Source: Nocardiopsis listeri NBRC 13360 (GTDB lineage Bacteria > Actinomycetota > Actinomycetes > Streptosporangiales > Streptosporangiaceae). Taken from it: DNA of 64,000 bases. Shown here piece after piece: positions 16,440 through 24,596 of this stretch. Within the stretch, counting starts at the first letter, position 1. Every line of letters starts with the position of its first letter. The translations under genes and the position numbers were made by a program. Under the pieces are notes generated by a model, which ran no database searches, was not told the DNA's origin, and saw nothing but the letters and a program-made list of their open reading frames with translations. The DNA is taken from contig NZ_BCSH01000007.1 in NCBI RefSeq assembly GCF_001570765.1, positions 62,001 to 126,000 on the forward strand, in the 5' to 3' direction.

Positions 16440-16592
16440 AAAGGCCCTCACGCGCGCGTCCCGGGATTTGGCCGACCGCACCACCACGCTCCCGGCCCCG
16501 CCCGTGGCGCCGCGCACCAGCACACGCTCAACCCTGGTCATGATGGCCGACAGGGGGATCACGGTCGCCACCGAAGCCCAAGCCATGGCCGC
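16440..16592 (-). pseudogene. remnant of an MDR (quinone oxidoreductase) NADPH-binding region
   Basis: The minus frame reads AAMAWASVATVIPLSAIMT then RVERVLVRGATGGAGSVVV and RSAKSRDARV. The run VLVRGATGGAGSxxVxxAK with a preceding hydrophobic segment mirrors the nucleotide-binding stretch of MDR oxidoreductases (compare the intact gene at 9538-10500). The rest of the gene is absent: upstream and downstream the frame loses similarity. I read it as a decayed fragment. Confidence 0.4.
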
Positions 16593-16767
16593 ATCTCGCT
16601 GGCCGAGCACCTACCTGATCCAGGCCTTCGAGGCCGGACCCGGGAGAGCGCCCCTACCTCCGGTGCCACCTCTGGAGTCGCACCCGGACCCGCCCACCGG
16701 CCACTGACGTCGCAAGGGCCTTCGTCCACGGGTCGAAATCCACTCGCGCCGAACCGACCCGCTGTTC

Positions 16768-16773
16768 TAGCCT
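16768..16773 (+). promoter_or_regulatory. -10 element in front of the MRKRR leader ORF
   Basis: TAGCCT lies six bases before ATG 16780, the spacing of a leaderless start, so the first translated codons of the efflux-gene transcript would be those of the tiny ORF. Confidence 0.45.
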
Positions 16774-16779
16774 GGTGGC

Positions 16780-16797
16780 ATGCGCAAGCGACGTTAA
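16780..16797 (+). CDS. putative leader peptide MRKRR of an MFS efflux gene
   Basis: ATG CGC AAG CGA CGT TAA encodes five residues, four of them basic, at what looks like the 5' end of the transcript for the MFS gene 98 nt downstream. Arg/Lys-x-Arg/Lys (+x+) motifs are established macrolide-dependent ribosome arrest sequences, as in the MRLR core of ErmDL. The stop codon is three bases before ATAGCC (16801-16806), which can pair with GGCTAT (16861-16866), so a stalled ribosome would block that stem. The function is inferred. Confidence 0.5.
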   Translation: MRKRR

Positions 16798-16895
16798 GTC
16801 ATAGCCACAGGTCGATCCGCGGCGAACGTTCGAGGACCGCCGGAAGCACTGAACACATCCGGCTATCCCCGAACCGTTCGACGGAAAAGGCCTCC
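16798..16895 (+). promoter_or_regulatory. structured leader, candidate attenuator of the MFS gene
   Basis: The leader contains ATAGCC (16801) complementary to GGCTAT (16861), GCCGG (16839) complementary to CCGGC (16859), and two near-identical palindromes, CGAACGTTCG (about 16823-16832) and CGAACCGTTCG (about 16870-16880). The second palindrome is directly before the GGAAAAGG ribosome binding site. The arms overlap, so mutually exclusive structures are possible. Confidence 0.45.
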
Positions 16896-18083
16896 ATGAC
16901 CACCGTTAACCCACGTGTGTCCCGCACGCGTCTGATCCGGCTGACCTGGCCGGTCTACGGTTACGCCTTCTTCGAGGAGTTCATCCTCCTCTACCCGCTC
17001 TACGCCCTGCTGTTCACCGAGAACGGCCTGACGGTCACCCACATCAGCGCGCTGTTCGTGCTGTGGTCCCTGACCTCGGTGCTGCTGACCGTGCCGGCCG
17101 GTGCCCTGGCCGATCTGGTATCGCGCCGCCACCTGCTCGCGACCGCCCCGCTTCTGACCGGGTCCGCGTTCGCCCTGTGGTCGCTCCTGCCCTCCCCGTG
17201 GGTGTTCGCCCTGGGGTTCGTGCTCTGGGGAGCGGCCGGAGCCTTGTCCTCCGGTGCCTTCGAAGCACTGGTGTACACCGAACTGGACCACCACGAGGCC
17301 ACCGACGCCTATCCCCGCGTGATGGGCCTGACCCGGGCCTTGGGAGTGGCCGCGGTGGGCGTGGCCACCCTGGTGGCCGTTCCCGCCATGACCCATGGCG
17401 GCTACCTGGTCATCGGTCTGGCCAGCGTGACCGCCTGTCTGCTGTGTTCGGTGTGCGCTTTGGCCCTGCCCGAACATCGCGTGCGTGAGCGCGACCCCGG
17501 CGACGAACCCGGCTACCTTCAGACCCTGCGCTCAGGTCTGGCCGAGGTGCGCCACAACCCGAGGGTGCGTCCGGCCTTGCTGTTGGTGGTGCTGGTCAGC
17601 GCTTTTTGGGGGGTGTTGGAGGAGTACGTTCCGCTGCTGGCCCGTGACGCGGGGGTCCCCGTGCAATCGGTGCCGTTGGTGGTGCTGGTGGTGTGGACCG
17701 GGGTGACCCTGGGCGGCCTCTCCGCCGGTCCCCTCTCCCGGCTCCCGAGCCTGGCTCTGGCCGCGCTGATGACCCTGGCCTCGCCGGCCATCGCGGCCGG
17801 AGCCCTGTTCGCCGGCCCCGCGGGTTGGGTGCTGCTCGGTTTCGGGTTCGGGGTGTGCCAGGCGATGATGGTGGTGACCGATGCCCGTCTGCAAGAGAGC
17901 ATCACCGGCCCTGGCCGGGCCACGGTCACCTCGTTGGCGGACCTTGGCACCGAGGCCCTCGGCGTCACCACGTTCCTGGTGTACGCGGGGGTGTTCACCG
18001 CCATGGGCCACGGCGCGGCCTTCGCTCTTTTCGCCACGCCCAACCTGCTCGCCGCCCTGCTCTTGGCACGTCGAGACGGCTGA
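16896..18083 (+). CDS. MFS efflux transporter
   Basis: A 395-residue major facilitator with about 12 hydrophobic segments. The loop after helix 2 reads AGALADLVSRRHLL, the usual MFS GxLaDrxgRR motif A, and the N-terminal half has FEEFILLYPLYALLF. It belongs among drug-efflux-like MFS proteins of unknown substrate. GGAAAAGG precedes the ATG. The gene stands alone behind a candidate attenuator with a +x+ leader peptide, which hints at induction by ribosome-targeting drugs. A strong terminator follows at 18258. Confidence 0.85.
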   Translation: MTTVNPRVSRTRLIRLTWPVYGYAFFEEFILLYPLYALLFTENGLTVTHISALFVLWSLTSVLLTVPAGALADLVSRRHLLATAPLLTGSAFALWSLLPSPWVFALGFVLWGAAGALSSGAFEALVYTELDHHEATDAYPRVMGLTRALGVAAVGVATLVAVPAMTHGGYLVIGLASVTACLLCSVCALALPEHRVRERDPGDEPGYLQTLRSGLAEVRHNPRVRPALLLVVLVSAFWGVLEEYVPLLARDAGVPVQSVPLVVLVVWTGVTLGGLSAGPLSRLPSLALAALMTLASPAIAAGALFAGPAGWVLLGFGFGVCQAMMVVTDARLQESITGPGRATVTSLADLGTEALGVTTFLVYAGVFTAMGHGAAFALFATPNLLAALLLARRDG

Positions 18084-18257
18084 AGGCAGATCCTACGAAG
18101 TTCTGTACAGATTTTCCCGTTCCTTGGGATTTCCGTACGAACCCGAACGCTCCGATGAGCGTCTCCCCAGGTGTCGGGCCGTTCGCGCTCCGGCACCGGC
18201 GCGAGTGGCAGGGCCCACCGTGCCGCACCATGCCCGAGGACGGCGGGCCGTGGTGCA

Positions 18258-18292
18258 CGGGCCGTAGGTGTCGAGGGACCACCTACGGCCCG
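18258..18292 (+). terminator. intrinsic terminator of the MFS gene
   Basis: CGGGCCGTAGGTG (18258-18270) and CACCTACGGCCCG (18280-18292) form a perfect 13-bp stem with a 9-nt loop, followed by a short CTCTT. The 174 bp between the stop codon and the stem show no gene. Confidence 0.8.
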
Positions 18293-18350
18293 CCGCTCTT
18301 CAAGACGTGCCCTATTACTCCCCTTGACCCGGTGAATAGCATCGATTGTT

Positions 18351-19214
18351 GTGGCTCACCAGATGACGAACACCGCGAACCAGGACGACCTGGATACCGC
18401 GTCCGTGCGCGGGATCAGCATCGGTTACACCGATCGTGGGGCGGGATGTCCCGTCCTGTTCCTGCATGGGCATCCCTTCGATCGGACGATGTGGAAACCC
18501 CAGGTCCGGGCGCTGGCCGGACGTGGTTATCGAACCATCGTTCCCGATCTGCGCGGTTACGGCAGCTCCACGGTCGTACCGGGGGTCACCCCCCTGGACG
18601 TCTTCGCGCGGGACATGACCGCGCTGCTCGATCACCTGGGGCTGGACGTGGTCAACGTCGTTGGTGTGTCCATGGGCGGCCAGGTCGCTTTGGAGATGTG
18701 CCGCCTCTTCCCCGACAGGGTCGACTCCCTGACCCTGGTGGCCACCAACCCCCTGCCCGAGACCGAACAGGGTTGCCTGGCCCGTGAACGATTGGCCGCA
18801 CGACTGCGCGAGGAGGGCATGCGCGGCTACGCCGACGACATGCTCGTGGGCATGATGACCGCGGACAACGTTCGCGACCTGCCCGCGGTCGCCGACCACG
18901 TGCGCGACATGATGTGCGCCGCACCTCCCGAGGGGGCGGCCGCCGCCCAACTGGGCCGGGCCCGGCGCCCCGACCACACCCTGCTGCTCAAGCGCATCTC
19001 CGCCCCCACCCTGCTCGTGGTGGGCCAACACGACGGGTTCACCCCACCAGAGGGCGCCGAACTCATGCACGTGCGCGTCCCGGACTCGATCATGGAGATC
19101 ATCGAAGGGGCCGGTCACCTTCCCAACCTGGAGCGCGCCGGCCGCTTCAACGAGGTACTGCGGCGTTTCCTCGAACAGAACCGCCTGCGCCCTCGCCCCT
19201 CCGAGGTCGGCTGA
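18351..19214 (+). CDS. alpha/beta hydrolase
   Basis: A 287-residue alpha/beta hydrolase. The catalytic triad is visible: Ser107 in GVSMGG, Asp228 in GQHDGF and His256 in GAGHLPN. The oxyanion-hole HGHPFDR follows strand 3. It is close to 3-oxoadipate enol-lactonase and haloperoxidase-type esterases, but the substrate is unknown. I use the GTG at 18351 because TAGCAT eight bases upstream could be a -10 of a leaderless message. An ATG at 18363 is an alternative, and neither has a Shine-Dalgarno. Confidence 0.85.
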   Translation: MAHQMTNTANQDDLDTASVRGISIGYTDRGAGCPVLFLHGHPFDRTMWKPQVRALAGRGYRTIVPDLRGYGSSTVVPGVTPLDVFARDMTALLDHLGLDVVNVVGVSMGGQVALEMCRLFPDRVDSLTLVATNPLPETEQGCLARERLAARLREEGMRGYADDMLVGMMTADNVRDLPAVADHVRDMMCAAPPEGAAAAQLGRARRPDHTLLLKRISAPTLLVVGQHDGFTPPEGAELMHVRVPDSIMEIIEGAGHLPNLERAGRFNEVLRRFLEQNRLRPRPSEVG

Positions 19215-19238
19215 GGGCGGCCCCGACCACCTGGCCGA

Positions 19239-19258
19239 GCCCGCGCCCCAGAGCGGGC
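19239..19258. terminator. weak hairpin between convergent genes
   Basis: GCCCGC (19239-19244) and GCGGGC (19253-19258) form a 6-bp stem between the hydrolase and the AraC-type gene, which converge here. Confidence 0.35.
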
Positions 19259-19279
19259 GCACATGTGCCCGTGCCCGGA

Positions 19280-20152
19280 TCAGACCTTCTCCACCGGCAT
19301 CCACAGCTCCCCGCAGGCCAGGCCCTCCTCCTGCTCGTCGTAGTCCACCTTCAGCATGTCCGGCCCCTGCCGGTGCTGGTAGGCGGGGTTGGAGGGAAAC
19401 CACTCGGAGAAGGCGTACGACCAGATCCGCTGGATCTGCTCGGGGAAGGTGTACCGCTCGAAGGGGAAGACCACCCAGGTGCCCGCCGGTACCCGAAGCG
19501 ACTCCATCCCTTCGGGAACCTCGGTGGAGGAGGTGACGGCCGCCTGGTAGTAGTCGACGTCGCCGCCCTCGCCATCGCCCGTCTCCAGGGCGTGGGTGAC
19601 ACCCAGCAGACCGTGTGGCTCCTGGTCGGAAAGTTCCTCGACCCTCTCGCGGGTGGCCTCGTCGATGCCCTTGACGAACTCGATCATGGTCTCGTTGGGG
19701 CCCTCACAGACCAGTGGTACCCGGGCCTTGGGACCGGTGACGGCGAACGCGTCCTTGTCGACGATGCGGTAACGCATGATGGTGTTCCCTTCGATGGTCA
19801 GGTGGAAGGTCAGACGCGATTGGGAGCCGAGCGCGGCGGCGCCGTGGCGGGCCTCGCCCGGGCCGACCCCGTGCACGGACCGGAACGCCCGACCGAACGC
19901 CTCGGCCGAGCCGTAGCCGTAACGCACCGCGATGTCGAGCAAGGTGTCCTTGCCCTGGATCACCTCGGCCCCGGCCAGGGTCAGGCGTCGCCGGCGCACG
20001 TACTCCGAGATCGGCATCCCCGACAGCGTCGAGAACATCCGTCGGAAGTGCTGCTCGGAGACGAACACCGAACGCGCCATCGCGGCCACGTCCACGGGCT
20101 CGTCCAAGTCCCTTTCGACCCGCTCCAGCGCCTCGTTCAACCGGTCCAGCAT
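19280..20152 (-). CDS. AraC-type regulator with GyrI-like effector domain
   Basis: A 290-residue regulator. Residues 1-105 are an AraC double HTH (VDVAAMARSVFVSEQHFRRMF, then DIAVRYGYGSAEAFGRAFRSV). Residues about 125-288 are a GyrI-like small-molecule-binding domain. This architecture is that of Rob/BmrR-like multidrug sensors. It is divergent from an MFS efflux gene (20340) across 187 bp, so the simplest model is drug-responsive control of that pump. GGGAGGAA precedes the ATG. Confidence 0.88.
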   Translation of the reverse strand: MLDRLNEALERVERDLDEPVDVAAMARSVFVSEQHFRRMFSTLSGMPISEYVRRRRLTLAGAEVIQGKDTLLDIAVRYGYGSAEAFGRAFRSVHGVGPGEARHGAAALGSQSRLTFHLTIEGNTIMRYRIVDKDAFAVTGPKARVPLVCEGPNETMIEFVKGIDEATRERVEELSDQEPHGLLGVTHALETGDGEGGDVDYYQAAVTSSTEVPEGMESLRVPAGTWVVFPFERYTFPEQIQRIWSYAFSEWFPSNPAYQHRQGPDMLKVDYDEQEEGLACGELWMPVEKV

Positions 20153-20216
20153 CGGTTCCTCCCTTGCTCTCACCACCCAAGTTACGGACGCCCCATCCAC
20201 CTCGACCCGACAGTTG

Positions 20217-20255
20217 CGGTGCGGTTTCGATCGGGTCGATGCATGCTCCGCACCG
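20217..20255. promoter_or_regulatory. inverted repeat in the regulator/efflux intergenic region
   Basis: CGGTGCGG (20217-20224) and CCGCACCG (20248-20255) form an 8-bp inverted repeat between the AraC/GyrI-type gene and the MFS gene. AraC-family proteins usually bind direct or loosely paired sites, so this is only a candidate. Confidence 0.3.
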
Positions 20256-20339
20256 CCGTTTCCTCCCACGGAGAAAGGACCTGTCCGGACCACCGGCCCT
20301 GTGCCAGTCTGATCGGCGACCCCCTCACCGAAGGACTCC

Positions 20340-21629
20340 ATGGCCGAAAAATCGATCCGAACCGGTGCCGAACATCCCCCTGGTCAACCGCTGGGCCGCC
20401 GATTCGGCATGCTCCTGGGCGCCGTGGGCCTGGGAAACCTGGGTGATGGGATCGCGGTGGTGGCGCTGCCCTGGTACGCCGCCACCCTCACCGACGACCC
20501 CTTCCAGGTGGCACTGGTGGGTGCCGCCACCCGCCTGCCCTGGCTGTTGCTCGCCCTGATCGCCGGGGTGGTGGGCGACCGGGTCGACCACCGTCGACTG
20601 ATGGTGGCCGCGGCGGGAGTCAAGACCGTACTGCTGGTGGGACTGACCACCGCGGTCGCCCTGGGCGCGGGCTCGATCCCGTTGCTGGTCGGCGTCGCCC
20701 TGCTGGTGGGGGCCTGCGAGGTGTTCTTCGACAACACCGCGCAGGCCATGGTGCCCACCCTGGTCCCACGTCAACGGTTGGAGCGGGCCAACGGCCACCT
20801 GCAGGGGGTGGAGCGGGTGCTCAACAAGTTCCTGGGCGCCCCGATCGCCGGCATGCTGCTGGCGGCCTCCACCGCCTGGGCCTTCGGTGCGCAGGCCGCG
20901 CTCATCCTGTCGGCGCTGGTCTGTCTACTGGGTCTGAGCGGCGATCACCACCCGGCGACGGACGGGCGGCGACGCCCCGGCATTCGCGTCATGCTGGGCG
21001 AAGGACTGTCATGGCTGTGGCACCACCCGGTACTGCGCTTGACCACCCTGGTCAGTGGGGCCTCCAATCTGGCCGCGGCGATGATGGCGGCGGTCCTGGT
21101 GCTCTTTGCCCAGGAGGTGCTGGGGGTGGGACCCCAGGGTTATGGGTGGTTGATGACCGTGACCGCGGTGGGCGCCGTCCTGGGCGCACTGGTGGTCCCC
21201 TCCTTCTCCCACCGTGTGCACCCGGCCACCGCCTTGGTCGTGGTCCTGGTGATCCTGGGCATGACCGCTGTGACCGTGGGGCTCACGCGCGACGTTCCGA
21301 TGTTCGTGCTCTGCTACCTGTTCACCGGGTTCGCCGCCACCTGGTGGAACGTCACGCTGATCAGCCTTTTCCAACGTCTGACCCCCGACCTGCTGCGTTC
21401 ACGGGCCTTCAGCGCCCACCGGACCCTGTCGTGGGGGATGCTCTCGGTCGGTATGGCCCTGGGCGGCACACTCGCCTCCGCCCTGGAAGGGACGTTGGGT
21501 CGCGAATGGGCCCTGGCCGTCCCCTACCTGGTGGCGGGAACGATCGGTCTGATCCTGGCCGTGGTCGTCACCCTGAGACTCACACGGGGAGTGATCGACC
21601 GAGCGCTGGACGAAGTCGAACCGGCCTGA
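20340..21629 (+). CDS. MFS multidrug-type efflux transporter
   Basis: A 429-residue MFS protein of the EntS/macrolide-efflux (MFS_3) type: N-terminal LGNLGDGIAVVALPWYAATLT, motif A-like AGVVGDRVDHRRLM, and the conserved FFDNTAQAMVPTLVPRQRLE segment between helices 4 and 5. About 12 membrane segments are present. It is divergent from the AraC/GyrI regulator, which probably senses its substrate. AAGGACTCC precedes the ATG. Confidence 0.88.
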   Translation: MAEKSIRTGAEHPPGQPLGRRFGMLLGAVGLGNLGDGIAVVALPWYAATLTDDPFQVALVGAATRLPWLLLALIAGVVGDRVDHRRLMVAAAGVKTVLLVGLTTAVALGAGSIPLLVGVALLVGACEVFFDNTAQAMVPTLVPRQRLERANGHLQGVERVLNKFLGAPIAGMLLAASTAWAFGAQAALILSALVCLLGLSGDHHPATDGRRRPGIRVMLGEGLSWLWHHPVLRLTTLVSGASNLAAAMMAAVLVLFAQEVLGVGPQGYGWLMTVTAVGAVLGALVVPSFSHRVHPATALVVVLVILGMTAVTVGLTRDVPMFVLCYLFTGFAATWWNVTLISLFQRLTPDLLRSRAFSAHRTLSWGMLSVGMALGGTLASALEGTLGREWALAVPYLVAGTIGLILAVVVTLRLTRGVIDRALDEVEPA

Positions 21630-21789
21630 CTTAGGGCGAACAGGAAAATACTGGAAATCTCCGGGCAACTTCCGTGTCTGATTCGACGTGGCGCCCTTTC
21701 GGAAACCACCATGGACCTTCAGGATCGTCGACAGGCCGACCCCGAGAAGGAGGTGGGCGGGGCGGGGGTACACGCGTCCCGCGAACTTG

Positions 21790-22920
21790 ATGGATCTTGG
21801 TTTTCTGCGACCTCTGTACGAGAGCGACGGCCCCGTGGCATCGGTGCACCTGGACACCAGCCGGGACACCACCGACGCGGACAAGAAGATCGAGTTGCGC
21901 TGGCGGCACCTGCGCGAGGAACTCAAGGCCCTGGGCACCGACGAGGCCACCCTCGACGTCCTGGAGGAAGCCATCGGGGAGGGCAACTCCCGTGCCTACG
22001 GTGACCACGGCCAAGCCGTCTACGCCTCCGAGGGACGGCTGTTGGGCGAGTACACGCTGACCTCCCCACCCGGGCAGGACCGCGCCTCGTTCCTTCCGAT
22101 CCCCGACGCCCTTCCGTTGACCATCGACCGCGGCCGCCGACTGCCCTACGTGCTGGTGGCCCTGGACCGGGTCAAGGCCAAGGTGTACGCCTACGGCGGC
22201 CATCCCAGTGAAGGGCCGGTTCTGGAGTCCGAGAACATCGGCGAGAACATGCAGAACATCGACGGGGCCACCCGGATCTTCCCCGGCCAACGCGGGGACG
22301 CGGGTGGACGCCGAGCCGACACCGGCACCGCCCAGGACATCTGGCGTGAGAACGCCGCAGGGGTCGCCGAACTGGTCCGCAAGGCCGTGGCCAAGGTCGG
22401 GGCCCAGGCCATCATCGTGGGCGGAGACGACGAGGCCATCGCCTACCTGCGTGACAATCTCGGCCCACGGCAACTCACCATCCCCATCAAGGTGGTGGCC
22501 GGGGGCCGCGGAGGAATCGACGCGGAGGAGCGCCTGCAGGAGAGCGCGGAGGAATGCCTGCGCGAGCTGGTCCAGCGGGAACAGGAACAGACCATCGACG
22601 ACTACCACCGCAAGCTCGCCCATGACCAGGCGGTTCGCGGTACCACTCCCACCCTGCCGATGCTGTCGGAGGGCCGAGTGGACACCCTGCTGTTGGGATC
22701 CGACAGGGAGGACGAACCACACCTGTGGGGCTCGACAACCTCCCCGATCCTGGTGGACACCTCGCCTCGAGGACTGGACGACCCGAACTCCGCTTTCCAA
22801 GCTCCGGCCAGCGCCCTGATGCTGCGCTCGGCCGTCCTGTCGGACGCCCGGTTCAGTGAACTGCTGGAGGAGGGCGAACCCAGCGGCGATTCCGGGGCCA
22901 CCCTGCGATTCCCCAAGTAA
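21790..22920 (+). CDS. baeRF2-type (Rv2629-like) release-factor-fold protein
   Basis: A 376-residue protein of the bacterial archaeo-eukaryotic release factor family 2, the group of mycobacterial Rv2629, also labelled Vms1/Ankzf1-like peptidyl-tRNA hydrolase. Marks are the start MDLGFLRPLYESDGPVASVHLD, the central VVALDRVKAKVYAYGG, and AIIVGGDDEAIAYLRDNL. A role in ribosome rescue or hibernation is proposed for the family. I chose ATG 21790 from conservation. The only strong Shine-Dalgarno, AAGGAGGTG (21747-21755), lies 34 bases too far upstream, an oddity of this start. A terminator follows at 22939. Confidence 0.8.
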   Translation: MDLGFLRPLYESDGPVASVHLDTSRDTTDADKKIELRWRHLREELKALGTDEATLDVLEEAIGEGNSRAYGDHGQAVYASEGRLLGEYTLTSPPGQDRASFLPIPDALPLTIDRGRRLPYVLVALDRVKAKVYAYGGHPSEGPVLESENIGENMQNIDGATRIFPGQRGDAGGRRADTGTAQDIWRENAAGVAELVRKAVAKVGAQAIIVGGDDEAIAYLRDNLGPRQLTIPIKVVAGGRGGIDAEERLQESAEECLRELVQREQEQTIDDYHRKLAHDQAVRGTTPTLPMLSEGRVDTLLLGSDREDEPHLWGSTTSPILVDTSPRGLDDPNSAFQAPASALMLRSAVLSDARFSELLEEGEPSGDSGATLRFPK

Positions 22921-22938
22921 CCGCCACCGACCGACACA

Positions 22939-22971
22939 GTGCCCCGCTCCCACCCAAGGGGAGCGGGGCAC
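22939..22971 (+). terminator. intrinsic terminator of the baeRF2 gene
   Basis: GTGCCCCGCTCCC (22939-22951) and GGGAGCGGGGCAC (22959-22971) form a 13-bp stem with a 7-nt loop, then CGTTTCGG. Confidence 0.8.
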
Positions 22972-23145
22972 CGTTTCGGTCGGGTGACCCTGCGGTCGAG
23001 CCCACCCCATCGGTCGATCGGCGCCTGGCATCGATGCGCAACCTTCGACCCGAAGCCGGTGCGACAACCACCCGCACGCACCCCCGAACCGACCCGCTGA
23101 CCACGCCCACCCGCGGTGAGCCCGACGTTGGGAGGGGAACACGGG

Positions 23146-23181
23146 TCGGGCCCCGCTGGGAGTGCTCCCATCGGGGCCCGA
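23146..23181 (-). terminator. intrinsic terminator of the ABC transporter operon
   Basis: TCGGGCCCCG (23146-23155) pairs with CGGGGCCCGA (23172-23181), and TGGGAG/CTCCCA extends the stem around a TG loop with one mismatched step. It lies 28 nt beyond the last gene of the minus-strand operon. Confidence 0.8.
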
Positions 23182-23208
23182 GCTCGACCACGTGCCGCGT
23201 CCGGTCTC

Positions 23209-24522
23209 CTACTGGGAACCGGTGGCGGCCTCCACCTCGGTGATGAACTGCTCGGCCGCCTCCTCCGGCGTGAGGTTGCCGAAGGCCAGTTCATCGGACG
23301 CCCGCTTGGTGATCTCCACGACCTCACCGGCACCGATCGGCGGCGGCGGGTTGCCGTCGACGATGTCGCCCTCCACATCCGACAGGAAGATCGCGCTGCG
23401 CTCGTCGGCCGCGGACAGCGAGCTCAGGATGTGCGCCCGCACGTCGATGTTGGCAGGCAGTCCCAGGTCGGCCAGGATCAGCTCCGCCGCCTGATTGTCG
23501 TTGAGCATGAAGTCCACGAACCGGGCCGCCTCCTGCGGGTGCTCGCTCCCGGCCGAGACGGAGTAGAACATCGCCGGCTTGAAGTACATGCCGGTACGCT
23601 CGCCATCGCTCTCACCCGGGTAGCGCAGCAGCTCCAGGTCACGGTCGGAGGACGCGGTCAGCCCGCCCAGCTGGTTGCTCCAAAAGTGCGCCATCGCGCC
23701 GGTGTTGGTGGCCAGCACCGACTGATCGGGGCCACCCGCCTCGATCTCCACGCTCTGCGAGGCGCCCGGCTGCCCGCCGCTCTCCAGCAGGTCCTCGGTG
23801 ATCTGGAACCACTCGGCGAGGGTCTCGGATGAGAACGCGAGCTCACCGTCCTCGCCGTAGAGGTTCTCCCCGTGCTGACGGGCGAAGATCTGGAAACCGC
23901 TCTCGTTGTAGGCCATGCTCTGGGTCCCCACGATCTCACCGTCGGTGGCCTCGGTGATCTGCGTGGCGATCTCGACGTAGTCGTCCCAGGTCCACGTGGT
24001 GTCGTCGGGCATCTCCACCCCGGCCTCGGCGAAGGCCTCCGGGTCGGCGAGGATGGCGTAGACGTTCACGCCGGAGGCCACCCCGTAGGTCTGACCGTCC
24101 AGGTCACCGCTGTCGGCGATCAGTGGGTCGATCTTGGTCAGGTCCAGCTCGTCAGAGAACTCGTTGAGGTCGGCCAGCGCACCCCGGTCACCGTACTCGC
24201 GCAGGTACCGCTCCTCCTGCATCATGATGTCGGGGGCGTCGTCGGCGGCGGTGCTGGTGGCCAACCGGTCCCAGTACGAGCCCCAGTCGGTGTAGTCGGG
24301 GCTGATCCGGATGTCGGGGTTGTCGGCCTCGAAGATCTCGATGACCTGCTGCATGTTCGAGTGTCGATCGTCCGCTCCCCACCAGGAGAAGCGCAGTTCC
24401 ACCACACCGTCCTCGGCGGAGGAGCCGCCCCCGCAGGCGGATGCGAGCAGTGTGACGGCGGCGGCCAAGGCCAAGGGAGCGGCCGTGCGGCGTGTGCGTA
24501 CGCCGCCGGAGGGGATGTTCAT
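23209..24522 (-). CDS. carbohydrate ABC transporter substrate-binding lipoprotein (copy 1)
   Basis: A 437-residue family 1 extracellular solute-binding protein. The lipobox LASAC (Cys30) follows an Arg-rich, hydrophobic signal, so it is anchored outside the membrane. Core motifs VVELRFSWWG, IEIFEADNPDIRI, WTWDDYVEIA and YFKPAMFYSVSAGSEHPQEAARF are typical of sugar-binding proteins of the CUT1 class. It is the last gene of a minus-strand operon: two permeases, copy 2, then this gene. It is about two-thirds identical by eye to copy 2 over its length, so it arose by tandem duplication. No ATPase gene is in the operon; a shared MsiK-type ATPase is the usual solution in actinomycetes. Confidence 0.92.
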   Translation of the reverse strand: MNIPSGGVRTRRTAAPLALAAAVTLLASACGGGSSAEDGVVELRFSWWGADDRHSNMQQVIEIFEADNPDIRISPDYTDWGSYWDRLATSTAADDAPDIMMQEERYLREYGDRGALADLNEFSDELDLTKIDPLIADSGDLDGQTYGVASGVNVYAILADPEAFAEAGVEMPDDTTWTWDDYVEIATQITEATDGEIVGTQSMAYNESGFQIFARQHGENLYGEDGELAFSSETLAEWFQITEDLLESGGQPGASQSVEIEAGGPDQSVLATNTGAMAHFWSNQLGGLTASSDRDLELLRYPGESDGERTGMYFKPAMFYSVSAGSEHPQEAARFVDFMLNDNQAAELILADLGLPANIDVRAHILSSLSAADERSAIFLSDVEGDIVDGNPPPPIGAGEVVEITKRASDELAFGNLTPEEAAEQFITEVEAATGSQ

Positions 24523-24596
24523 CGGGGGGTCCTCAAGGTCTCGTTCATCGGGTGGGTAGGGTGCGCGGGCGGGGCCACGCCGGGGGGTCGTTCGGG

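Noticed and set aside
16134-18083. A 649-codon version of the MFS efflux gene starting at 16134
   Set aside because: The first 254 residues are shadow of the 15949 gene and of noncoding sequence; the ATG at 16896 has a ribosome binding site and starts the first helix region.
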